64,000 nt of DNA from DAHUXT01 sp036273675. Its GTDB lineage: Bacteria; Chloroflexota; Ktedonobacteria; Ktedonobacterales; JADMIN01. Below, piece by piece: positions 53,840 through 61,331 of this stretch; the stretch's first letter is position 1; each line of letters begins with the position of its first letter. The translations under genes and the position numbers were made by a program. The notes beneath the pieces are model-generated. The model was not told the DNA's origin and did no database searches. It saw nothing but the letters and a program-made list of their open reading frames with translations. Where the stretch lies: contig DASUHD010000010.1 of the NCBI GenBank assembly GCA_036273675.1, positions 33,605 to 97,604 of the forward strand, in the 5' to 3' direction.

Positions 53840-54625
53840 ATGGCCGGTCGGACCTCCCAGAGGGCAGAAGAGACACCGCAACCACAGCGGCGAGGAGATC
53901 AAGAGCGCTCAACACCCAGGCGACAGCCACTTCCCTCGATGCCCCCGTTGCTTCCAGCTTGCGTGGCCGAGGGCATCGGCACATTCGGGTTAGTCTTCGC
54001 GGGGTGCGGCGCCATCATGGTGGATGCTATCTCCGGTGGGCAAGTGACCCATGTTGGCGTCGGTTTGGTCTTTGGGCTCGTCATCGCGGCGATGATCTAT
54101 GCAACTGGGCATCTCAGCGGCGCTCATCTGAATCCCGCCGTCACGCTTGGCTTCGTCCTGGCGCGCCACTTCCCCCTTCAGCGCATGGCAGCCTACTGGC
54201 TGGCACAATGCCTCGGCGCGCTTGCGGCTGCGCTATGTTTGCGCCTGCTATTGGGCAATATTGCACATCTTGGCGCAACCGTGCCGTCAGGATCGGTCTG
54301 GCAGTCCCTTGGATTGGAAACGCTGCTCACGTTCTTCCTGATGTTCGTCATCATGGCGGTTGCCACCGATACACGTGCCGTAGGACAAGCTGCTGCCCTG
54401 GCCATTGGGGCAACTGTGGGGCTGGAGGCGCTCTTCGCGGGACCAATTAGCGGCGCCTCGATGAATCCCGCGCGCTCGCTCGGCCCGGCAGTCGTCGGTG
54501 GAACCTGGACTGCGCTATGGATCTACCTCATCGCGCCACCCATCGGGGCAGGGCTTGCGGCGCTCTGCTATCGTTGGCTGCGCCTGAGGAGTCTGCCGCC
54601 ATCACATGCGCCAACACACTCATGA
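53840..54625 (+). CDS. Aquaglyceroporin (AqpS-like arsenite channel)
   Basis: 261 residues from the ATG at 53840 (GAGGAG upstream; an ATG at 53819 is an alternative). Six membrane helices and both NPA motifs are present: HLNPAVTLG (N98) and SMNPARSLG (N209). MIP family channels pass glycerol, water or uncharged arsenite. Between the two arsenate-reductase genes, a role as a downhill arsenite exit route (as for AqpS in Sinorhizobium) is likely. A polar R/Q/T-rich N-terminus precedes the first helix. It overlaps the following arsC frame. Confidence 0.87.
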   Translation: MAGRTSQRAEETPQPQRRGDQERSTPRRQPLPSMPPLLPACVAEGIGTFGLVFAGCGAIMVDAISGGQVTHVGVGLVFGLVIAAMIYATGHLSGAHLNPAVTLGFVLARHFPLQRMAAYWLAQCLGALAAALCLRLLLGNIAHLGATVPSGSVWQSLGLETLLTFFLMFVIMAVATDTRAVGQAAALAIGATVGLEALFAGPISGASMNPARSLGPAVVGGTWTALWIYLIAPPIGAGLAALCYRWLRLRSLPPSHAPTHS

Positions 54626-54674
54626 CCTGAACCGCAAGGCGCTGGTGTTCCCACACATCCGAAAGGAGCCTGAT

Positions 54675-55133
54675 ATGAGCGAGGCTGGTCGTTCCGATGC
54701 GATGCGCGTTCTGTTTCTCTGCACGCATAATTCGTCGCGGTCGCAGATGGCCGAGGGGATGCTGCGGGCGCGCAGCGGCGGGCGCTATGTTGTCTTCAGC
54801 GCGGGAACCCACCCGCGAAGCGTGCATCCATTAGCGATTCAGGCGATGCGCGAGATTGGCATCGATATCAGCGAAGCGGCGGGCTACCGGGCGAAGTCGC
54901 TCGATGAGTTCATCGGTCAGCCGCCGATGGATCTTGTCGTGACGGTCTGCGACGAGGCTGCCGAAGAATGCCCGTTCTTCCCAGGAGCGCGGCGTCAGGA
55001 GCATTGGGGCTTCCCTGACCCAAGCGCCGCGATGGGAACTGAGGCAGAGCGATTGGCGGCGTTCCGCTCGGTGCGGGATCAGATTGCGGCGCGTATCACG
55101 ACATTTATCGGTCAAACATCAGGCAAGGAATAA
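54675..55133 (+). CDS. arsC: Second arsenate reductase (LMW-PTP/ArsC type)
   Basis: 152 residues from the ATG at 54675 (AGGAG upstream). The P-loop is Cys16-x5-Arg (CTHNSSRS), and C92/C99 form the second redox pair, 7 apart. It is a full arsenate reductase of the thioredoxin-coupled class. Compared with the fusion's reductase half, it has similar motifs but diverged sequence, so it is not a recent duplicate. It ends the cassette, 49 nt after the channel gene. Confidence 0.9.
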   Translation: MSEAGRSDAMRVLFLCTHNSSRSQMAEGMLRARSGGRYVVFSAGTHPRSVHPLAIQAMREIGIDISEAAGYRAKSLDEFIGQPPMDLVVTVCDEAAEECPFFPGARRQEHWGFPDPSAAMGTEAERLAAFRSVRDQIAARITTFIGQTSGKE

Positions 55134-55199
55134 ATCACCTCAAGCTCAGTGAGGCGCTCGATCCAATGTGTTGAGCGAGCAGAGTTATTGGCGGCCGGT

Positions 55200-55225
55200 T
55201 GGCGCGACTCGCATGGCCCTGCGCT
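55200..55225 (+). repeat. Right direct repeat flanking the ars cassette
   Basis: Matches 51209-51234 at 24 of 26 positions. It lies 67 nt after the last arsC stop and 42 nt before a TetR gene. Confidence 0.65.
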
Positions 55226-55266
55226 GAACAAGACTTCACCTTCGCGCGCAAGCAATCCGCAAGCGG

Positions 55267-55857
55267 CTACTGCCAGGTAGCCGCTTCTTTGAAGAGCGCG
55301 GCGGCGAGCAGGGAGGTGCGCGTGGCGATCTCTCGTGGGGTGTAAGGGCGTCCGTGATCGAGCCACCAGGTAATCGCCTCGACAAAGAGAGTGGACACGA
55401 TGTCTGGCACGAACCCATCGGCGAAGGCATGGGCAGCGTGCGCGCCAGCGCCCAGCCCATGAGGACGCCGCCCCTGCTCGATAACCAGGTCACGCAACGC
55501 CGCGCGCATTTTCCAGACAAACCAGGGGCTTCCCTTGCTGCCCAGCAGCGCGCGATAGAGCCGTTCGTAGCTGGCGATGTGCTCGAAGAAGGCCACCCAG
55601 ATCTCTGCTGGATGCTCTTGCCCCAGCCCTCCGACCGCGTTGAGCAGCTTGCCCATCGCTTCGGCAAAGATCTTCTCAACCAGATCGTATTTATCGTGAT
55701 AGTTGCGATAGAAGGCGGCGCGGCTCACCAGCGCGCGCTCGGTAATCTCACTGACACTAAGCGAATCGAATCCTCGCTCCTCGATCAGCTCAACCAATGC
55801 GTCCCGCAGCAATTTCTGCGTCCGTCGTATGCGTAAGTTGTCCACTGGTTGAGCCAC
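55267..55857 (-). CDS. TetR-family regulator
   Basis: A 196-residue protein with an N-terminal HTH (RRTQKLLRDALVELIEERGFDSLSVSEITERALVSRAAFYRNY) of the TetR type (given in outline) and an all-helical C-terminal ligand domain. It is divergent from a methyltransferase gene, and the interval holds tandem GACACAATGTC operators. It probably represses that gene and itself. The ligand is unknown. Confidence 0.9.
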   Translation of the reverse strand: MAQPVDNLRIRRTQKLLRDALVELIEERGFDSLSVSEITERALVSRAAFYRNYHDKYDLVEKIFAEAMGKLLNAVGGLGQEHPAEIWVAFFEHIASYERLYRALLGSKGSPWFVWKMRAALRDLVIEQGRRPHGLGAGAHAAHAFADGFVPDIVSTLFVEAITWWLDHGRPYTPREIATRTSLLAAALFKEAATWQ

Positions 55858-55937
55858 TTTGGAGCTCCTGTCTCATCTGGGACACATCCTCGCGGTTGAA
55901 CCTTGTCTCTGTGTCTCCATCTGGCTACAGTGTGATT

Positions 55938-55973
55938 GGACACAATGTCACATTGCGGACACAATGTCACATT
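55938..55973. promoter_or_regulatory. Tandem operator for the TetR regulator
   Basis: The 17-mer GGACACAATGTCACATT occurs twice (55938-55954 and 55957-55973), 19 nt apart. Each holds the palindrome GACA-CAA-TGTC. Two near-identical sites about two helical turns apart suggest two regulator dimers on the same face of the DNA. Confidence 0.7.
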
Positions 55974-56038
55974 TCAGTCGATCTGTCAATGCGCTCTCAG
56001 TCACACTGAAGCGCGCTTCTCTGGAAGGAGCAACAGCC

Positions 56039-56743
56039 ATGCATTCCCCCACACGCCACCGGCGCCGCCATGGCGCCTCGGGCGAGGCAGAGGCGAACAC
56101 CACAAAAGGGCTGGTTCTCAACGACGGCTGGCGCTATGACCTGCTCGGATGGTTCCACAACACCTTCTCGTCGCGTGGAGCCTTGCGCAAACTCAGGCAG
56201 AGGACTATCAGACTCGCCAGCTTGCAACCCCGCGAGCAGGCGCTGGATGTCGGCTGCGGCACGGGGACACTGGCATTGGAAGCAGCTCGTTATCTCAGCC
56301 CTGGTGGCAGCATCACGGGCATTGATCCAGGCATTCAGCAAATAGCCCGCGCCCGCGCGAAATCGGCAAAACGACATGTACCGCAGGTGTCTATCGAATT
56401 CAAAACTGGGGTCATCGAGCACCTCCCGTTTCCCGATCAGGCGCTCGATGTGGTCTTCTCCACCCTGATGATGCACCACTTGCCGACACCTCTCAAGCGC
56501 CAGGGACTCGCCGAAATCGCCCGCGTGCTCAAACCTGGCGGGCGACTAGTCATCGCCGATTTTGCGCGCAAACAGGAACGCACGGGCCGCGCCGCACGCT
56601 TTCCGGCTGGCGGGAGCCGTCCGAGCGATCTTGAGGCGCTCCTCCAGGAAGCGGGGTTTGCCCAACTGGTCACGGAGGAGGCGCGGCCTCCACGCTTCTC
56701 CGCTTTCCCTGGAGCGAGTGTCATTCGGGCAGACAAACGATAA
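56039..56743 (+). CDS. Class I SAM-dependent methyltransferase (UbiE/MenG-like)
   Basis: 234 residues from the ATG at 56039 (GGAAGGAG upstream). It has motif I ALDVGCGTGTLALEAAR, ITGIDPGIQQIARAR, and the VFSTLMMHHLP and ARVLKPGGRLVIADFA post-motifs of UbiE/COQ5-like enzymes. The basic N-terminus (RRRHG) is not part of the family core. Control by the divergent TetR regulator is likely. The substrate is unknown. Confidence 0.83.
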   Translation: MHSPTRHRRRHGASGEAEANTTKGLVLNDGWRYDLLGWFHNTFSSRGALRKLRQRTIRLASLQPREQALDVGCGTGTLALEAARYLSPGGSITGIDPGIQQIARARAKSAKRHVPQVSIEFKTGVIEHLPFPDQALDVVFSTLMMHHLPTPLKRQGLAEIARVLKPGGRLVIADFARKQERTGRAARFPAGGSRPSDLEALLQEAGFAQLVTEEARPPRFSAFPGASVIRADKR

Positions 56744-56771
56744 CGATATATGCGTGACCAAGGAGACATTC

Positions 56772-57419
56772 ATGGCAACTATAGTTGATCGGCCTGAGCA
56801 GGCCGAAAAGGGGCTAGCGTCGCTGAACACCTCTGGCGACCGCTTCGCCTACTGGCTGAGCCAGATCACCAGTCCGTTCGTCGTCGGACTTGCGCTCTTC
56901 GGGTACGTGGCGCTCTCGACCGCCGCCACCGTGGCAGAGGGCCTGGTATGGCTCGCGGTCATCGGAGTGGGTCTGCTGGCGCCCTTTGGATATATCTGGT
57001 GGGGCGTCAAATCAAGGCGGTGGGGTGACATCCATGTCAGCCGCCGCTCTCAACGGCTGGTCCCGCTCCTTATCAGCCTCGTGGCGCTCGGCTGCATGCT
57101 GGCTGGATTGCTCGCGCTACATGCTTCGCGCCCCCTGGTAGCCGTTCTGGTGGCGGTCATCGTCGAGTTCGCGGTGGCCACGCTGATTACGCAGGTAGCC
57201 AGATATAAGATCAGCCTACACGTTGACTCGGCGGCGGGCGCGGTGACGGTCCTCTGCCTGCTGACCAGTCCAGGTTTTCTGGCACTCGTTCCACTGGTGG
57301 CGCTCGTCGCCTGGGCTCGCTGGAAGCTGGAGGCGCATTCGCTGCTTCAGGCTCTGAGTGGCGCGATGCTGGGCGTGAGTGTGGTCATCATTACGTTCTG
57401 GCTCTTTGGCATGCGCTGA
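56772..57419 (+). CDS. PAP2-like multi-pass membrane protein
   Basis: 215 residues from the ATG at 56772 (AAGGAG upstream; the frame extends upstream inside the methyltransferase gene). Six hydrophobic segments. The segments ARYKISLHVDSAAGAV and ARWKLEAHSLLQALSGAMLG resemble the second and third motifs of the PAP2 phosphatase fold, but the canonical KxxxxxxRP first motif is not clear. It may act on isoprenoid or lipid phosphates. It follows the methyltransferase by 28 nt, so the pair is probably co-expressed. Confidence 0.6.
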   Translation: MATIVDRPEQAEKGLASLNTSGDRFAYWLSQITSPFVVGLALFGYVALSTAATVAEGLVWLAVIGVGLLAPFGYIWWGVKSRRWGDIHVSRRSQRLVPLLISLVALGCMLAGLLALHASRPLVAVLVAVIVEFAVATLITQVARYKISLHVDSAAGAVTVLCLLTSPGFLALVPLVALVAWARWKLEAHSLLQALSGAMLGVSVVIITFWLFGMR

Positions 57420-57423
57420 ACGA

Positions 57424-57450
57424 ATGGGCGAGCTTCGTTTGCTCGCCCAT
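57424..57450. terminator. Bidirectional hairpin between the PAP2-like and cupin genes
   Basis: ATGGGCGAGC and GCTCGCCCAT pair perfectly over 10 bp with a 7-nt loop. It lies between convergent stop codons. Confidence 0.7.
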
Positions 57451-57498
57451 CGAATACAGATGGTGAATCTGGATCAGGACTAGAACGCCACTGATCGC

Positions 57499-57933
57499 CT
57501 AGCCAGGCAGCTGCTCCGCCTCCACGGCGCGGCGGGCAATCTCCACCGCTTCGAGGCTGGTAGACGGCGCACCAGATGCGGGGTCCATCGCCTGAGCGTT
57601 GCGGGCTATAGTCTCCACCACCTCGCGCCTTGGGCCAGTGGGGCTAAACTGCACCAGTTCGCAGTCTTCGAGCGCCTCTGGCACGTGTCCTGGCGACATG
57701 TAGAACGCCTGGCCCGCCTCGATGGTCTCCTCATGATCGGCATAGCGGACGATAATCTTGCCGGTGAAGAGAACGCCCCAGTGAGGGCATTGACAGCGGT
57801 CGTCTGGCAAGCCCTTGAGCAGTGGCGCCAGATTGTGGGGCGGGAACTTGGCAAAGTCGATGGTTAGGTCGCCCCAGTCGGCGGCGCCTTCCGGACCCAT
57901 ATTCGCTCTTTTGCTCGAAACAGCAGGCATCAC
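57499..57933 (-). CDS. Cupin-domain protein
   Basis: A 144-residue single-domain cupin. The first motif region is HWGVLFTGKIIVRYADHEETIEAG (shortened to its core here: HWGVLFTGK...GQAFYM), followed by PGHVPEALEDCELVQF. Only one of the usual metal-binding histidines is clear in motif 1, so metal use is uncertain. It is divergent from an HxlR-type regulator gene whose interval carries a palindromic operator. A sensory, isomerase or dioxygenase function is possible. An alternative start is the adjacent Met at 57930. Confidence 0.75.
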   Translation of the reverse strand: MMPAVSSKRANMGPEGAADWGDLTIDFAKFPPHNLAPLLKGLPDDRCQCPHWGVLFTGKIIVRYADHEETIEAGQAFYMSPGHVPEALEDCELVQFSPTGPRREVVETIARNAQAMDPASGAPSTSLEAVEIARRAVEAEQLPG

Positions 57934-58042
57934 CGTCTCCCCTCAGTGAATCTCGTGCCGAGAGGCGGCCCTCCGCACCATGGAGAGCTTACGTTTCCTC
58001 TCAGTTGATGTAAATCAGCGTATACTGTGGAGACTCGGCGCA

Positions 58043-58063
58043 CCAGTTCATAAAGTGAACTGG
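58043..58063. promoter_or_regulatory. Palindromic operator for the HxlR-type regulator
   Basis: CCAGTTCA (58043-58050) and TGAACTGG (58056-58063) form a perfect 8-bp inverted repeat, 5 nt apart, in the divergent interval. A TATACT box lies at 58021-58026 just ahead. Confidence 0.7.
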
Positions 58064-58118
58064 ATGATTGGGCGCCTATCACAGCACAATGAGCAGGGTA
58101 GGCCGAGGAGGTTACCAC

Positions 58119-58817
58119 ATGTCAAAATATGGACAATACTGCCCGGTCGCAAAGTCGCTGGAGATTCTGGGGGACCGTTGGACACTGCTCATCATCCGTG
58201 ATCTGTTGTACGGAATGCGCCATTTCAATGACCTCGAACGTGGTCTGCCGGGCATCTCACGGGCGCTGCTGGCGGGCCGACTCCGGCAGCTACAACGCGC
58301 GGGGCTTGTCGACAAGCAGGTGACAGCTATCGGTCGCTCGACAACGGAATACCGGCTGACTGACGCGGGCCGCGAGCTTTTCCCGGTGATCAACTCCCTG
58401 CGCGCCTGGGGCGAAGTCTGGGCCTTTGGCGACCCCACGCCCGATGAGCTTGATCCCGTGCTGCTCATGTGGTGGATGCGCAACCGCGCTGAGGTGGATC
58501 GGCTCCCGGACCGGCGGGTCGTGGCGCAGTTTGACTTTTATGGAGCCGCCACTGTTTCGTTCTGGCTGATTTTGACCAGGAGCGATGTCACGCTGTGCCT
58601 CACCGATCCCGGCTATGAGATCAACCTGCTCGTCACCGCAGACCTGGCAATGTTTTACAAGCTCTGGGGTGGCCGCATCAGCTACCAGGATGCGCTCACC
58701 ACAGGCGTCGTCCGAGTGGAAGGCATTCCGAAGCTGACACGGGCGTTTCCCCAGTGGTTCGGCTGGGCCGACGCGATCCCTGCGAAGAGTGAAACGCCCG
58801 CGTTAGAAACGGCCTGA
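58119..58817 (+). CDS. HxlR-type regulator with C-terminal SCP2-like domain
   Basis: 232 residues from the ATG at 58119 (GGAGG upstream). The N-terminal winged helix (about 1-100) opens CPVAKSLEILGDRWTLLI, as in HxlR proteins (a Cys near the helix often senses oxidants). Residues about 130-225 resemble sterol-carrier-like domains (LCLTDPGYEINLLVTADLAMF, WGRRI-type region). This two-domain form suggests a lipid- or hydrophobic-ligand-responsive repressor. It likely controls the divergent cupin gene. Confidence 0.85.
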   Translation: MSKYGQYCPVAKSLEILGDRWTLLIIRDLLYGMRHFNDLERGLPGISRALLAGRLRQLQRAGLVDKQVTAIGRSTTEYRLTDAGRELFPVINSLRAWGEVWAFGDPTPDELDPVLLMWWMRNRAEVDRLPDRRVVAQFDFYGAATVSFWLILTRSDVTLCLTDPGYEINLLVTADLAMFYKLWGGRISYQDALTTGVVRVEGIPKLTRAFPQWFGWADAIPAKSETPALETA

Positions 58818-58900
58818 GAGGCGTCGCCACGCCTGTCGTCTCATCCGAGTAGAACACTCCTGACTGGAGCGCGCTCCTATAATCTCATCGATTATGGCTT

Positions 58901-58918
58901 GGGCGGCGGTTTTCGCCC
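58901..58918. terminator. Hairpin between convergent genes
   Basis: GGGCG (58901-58905) and CGCCC (58914-58918) flank GCGGTTTT, between the HxlR-type stop and the response-regulator stop. A TATAAT at 58878-58883 lacks a clear -35. Confidence 0.4.
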
Positions 58919-59038
58919 TCACTAACCATCCAACTGCGCCTCTATAGTCCTGGCTATATGCTCGAAAGCCTGAATGTGAGCGCTTCCGTGTGCTTCGCCG
59001 CTAACGCTCAGAGTAGGAGAGGATCTGCGGTGAAGGGA

Positions 59039-59473
59039 TTAATGGTGTACGGCGAGGTACTGATCGAGCAAGTGCTCAAGGTAGTCGAGATCGAATGGTT
59101 TGGGTACAAAGGCATCCGGTACATTGCTATCCGTGGCGGATACGTTTTCGATGGCAGAGGTGAGAATGACTGGTGGCGCCCGACGACCAGCACGCGCGGC
59201 ATCTTCCCGTACCGCACGGATAAATGTTAACCCATCGAGACGCGGCATCATGAGGTCTGTGATGATCAAATCTGGATGACGTTGCCGCACCATTTCCAGC
59301 CCCTCCAGTCCATCACGTCCCATAATTGTCTGGTAGCCTCTATCCTCCACGATATAGCGTAGCGCCTCCGCGATCGGTTGTTCATCCTCAATGATCAGCA
59401 CAAGCGGCGTTTCATCGGAGGAAGGCAAAAAATCCGGTTGGTTGCTACCCATCTCACCACTTGTACCTTTCAT
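59039..59473 (-). CDS. Single-domain response regulator
   Basis: 144 residues from the ATG at 59473; the frame extends far upstream inside the preceding gene. It is a receiver domain only: acidic pocket at IIEDEQP, phospho-acceptor in DLIITDLMMPRLDG, the conserved Thr/Ser in ILTS, and Lys in VPKPFD. It lacks an output domain, so it probably signals by protein contact. It lies 22 nt after the KaiC-like gene and belongs to that three-gene operon. Confidence 0.88.
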   Translation of the reverse strand: MKGTSGEMGSNQPDFLPSSDETPLVLIIEDEQPIAEALRYIVEDRGYQTIMGRDGLEGLEMVRQRHPDLIITDLMMPRLDGLTFIRAVREDAARAGRRAPPVILTSAIENVSATDSNVPDAFVPKPFDLDYLEHLLDQYLAVHH

Positions 59474-59495
59474 GACATCAAGGCGTCTCGTCTCC

Positions 59496-61331
59496 TTACG
59501 GTAGCCTTTTGGGCTCCTTCCGGCTACTGTCAGGTACGCTTGGGTTCGCATGCGCTGTGCCAGTTGGTGTATCTGGAGAGATATTCGATGAGGCGCCGCG
59601 ACGGAGAAAGCGCACGGCCTCAGCCTGGTCAAGCGAAATGCCCTCAAGTACTCCTGTAGCGCTCTCATCCTGCGCCAGCACGCGAATGCCGACAGGCGCA
59701 TCTATGAGGAACTCGCGGAGGTGGGTATCATGTGCCGAGAAGCGCGTCTTGACCACTGAGAGAACACGATGCAGCTCGGCTAGGTATCCTACATGCTGCA
59801 TGAGAATCACATTCTCGGCGAGCACTGCGAGAGCATCTGTCGCACCCGCGAGCTCCGGCGCCAGCAGCGTGCTGTGTTCTTTGAGATACAAGGCAGTGAC
59901 GCCGCGCTGGCGCATCGCGACTACGAGCGCCGCCAGAAACTCATCAACACGTCCAGAGTCGCCACTCCGAGCAATCGTCCGCTCCATCTCGCCAATGCTG
60001 TCGATTACCACGCGGTGAGCGCCGCTACGATCAACTGCCTCCAGCAAATGGGTCGCAATGACATCAGGTTCCAGTTCGACAGGTGGCCATAACTGCAGCG
60101 TGAGCCCGCCATTGGGCGCAAGGGCAGCGCGCAACTTAGAGCCGAGCGCGAACTGATCGGCCTTGTGTAACAGTTGTGATCGATCCTCACGCATGCCCAG
60201 GAAAACCGCTTTCTCACCGGCTTGTATGCCAGTAAGCGCAAAGTGGAGCGATAGTAGCGTCTTGCCAGTGCCCGGGCTGCCCACTATTACCGTGCTTGAT
60301 TCACGAGTTAAACCACCGCCCAGGAGCACATCGAGTTCGGTTAGGCCGAAGGGGGCACGTCCGGTGAGGTCGCTGGAGACCTCGGCTTCCGAAGACAATG
60401 GCTCGGCATCTGGCGCCATTCTCGCTGTATCCGCCTCCGGCAGAGCCTCCGCAGATGCGAGGCTCGCTGCTTCAAGTTCGTCGAGCGTCTCGTAAGACAC
60501 GTTGTAGTCGGCAGCGATTTGCGCTTCAAGTCTTGGGAAGATCACGACGCCGCGGCGAGTGAGCCGCAAGCCATGCAGGCCAGGCAAAGGACGAGCGCCC
60601 CGCACTTTTACGGCTTCGATGGCACGGCGTTGGCGTACGCCCTCAACACCATAATGGAGCCCGATGATAACATCGGCGGTTGTCGCCTCAGGAAAGAAAG
60701 CAGGATCACGTGGCTCGGCTTCACTGGTGATAAGCATCGTGATGCCCAGCACCCCGAGTTGTGTTCCCACAGAATAGAGAAATTCGCGTGCAGCCTGCGG
60801 GCTTGAAGACGCCCCCTGCACCCCACGGAAGCCATCTAGTACAACCAGATCAGCCCGACTGCGGCGAGCAATAGCAACTAGGTCTGTAGCGATGGTCTCC
60901 AACGAGGTATCGCGTGCTTGCTGTAAACTGAAGATTTGCAACGGTCCGCCAAGAAGTTCTTCGTTGAAGAACCTGAAGGTACGCATATGGGAAATGAGTT
61001 TCGACGCCGGCTCAGAGAGCGCAGCAAATGTTATTGCTCTCCGTCCAGATCCCGCCACGGCGCAGGCAATCTGATGAGCCAGCGTCGTTTTGCCGCTCCC
61101 TGGCGGTCCAACAATCAGCGCCAGTGACCCGCGCGGCACACCACCTCCCATGAGGATATCCAGGCGCGGCACACCGAGATCTTCGGCACGCCACACCTGG
61201 CGCTCGACAGATTCAGCATTGGATTCATAGGATGGTTTGAATGCACTGAACGCACTGGCTCGATTGTGCTGGTCTTTCTGGCCACCACCTTCTAACCGGG
61301 AGGTCTCATCCTCCTGTGATTTGTCGCTCAT
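59496..61331 (-). CDS. Double-domain KaiC-like ATPase
   Basis: 611 residues from the ATG at 61331 (GAGGAGG upstream); it overlaps the kinase gene by 26 nt. Two RecA-like KaiC domains: CI with Walker A VGPPGSGKTT near residue 74 and Walker B LVVLDGFRG; CII with Walker A VGSPGTGKT near residue 348 and Walker B RVVIDSIGE. Catalytic glutamates are SEP and GMRED rather than the paired EE of circadian KaiC. No circadian phosphosite pair (ST) is obvious. KaiC-like ATPases outside cyanobacteria often act in signalling. Confidence 0.9.
   Translation of the reverse strand: MSDKSQEDETSRLEGGGQKDQHNRASAFSAFKPSYESNAESVERQVWRAEDLGVPRLDILMGGGVPRGSLALIVGPPGSGKTTLAHQIACAVAGSGRRAITFAALSEPASKLISHMRTFRFFNEELLGGPLQIFSLQQARDTSLETIATDLVAIARRSRADLVVLDGFRGVQGASSSPQAAREFLYSVGTQLGVLGITMLITSEAEPRDPAFFPEATTADVIIGLHYGVEGVRQRRAIEAVKVRGARPLPGLHGLRLTRRGVVIFPRLEAQIAADYNVSYETLDELEAASLASAEALPEADTARMAPDAEPLSSEAEVSSDLTGRAPFGLTELDVLLGGGLTRESSTVIVGSPGTGKTLLSLHFALTGIQAGEKAVFLGMREDRSQLLHKADQFALGSKLRAALAPNGGLTLQLWPPVELEPDVIATHLLEAVDRSGAHRVVIDSIGEMERTIARSGDSGRVDEFLAALVVAMRQRGVTALYLKEHSTLLAPELAGATDALAVLAENVILMQHVGYLAELHRVLSVVKTRFSAHDTHLREFLIDAPVGIRVLAQDESATGVLEGISLDQAEAVRFLRRGASSNISPDTPTGTAHANPSVPDSSRKEPKRLP

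Noticed and set aside
55134..55266. Possible transposase remnant near the right flanking repeat
   Set aside because: Reverse translation of both repeats gives similar short peptides, but nothing matches a transposase family well enough to call.
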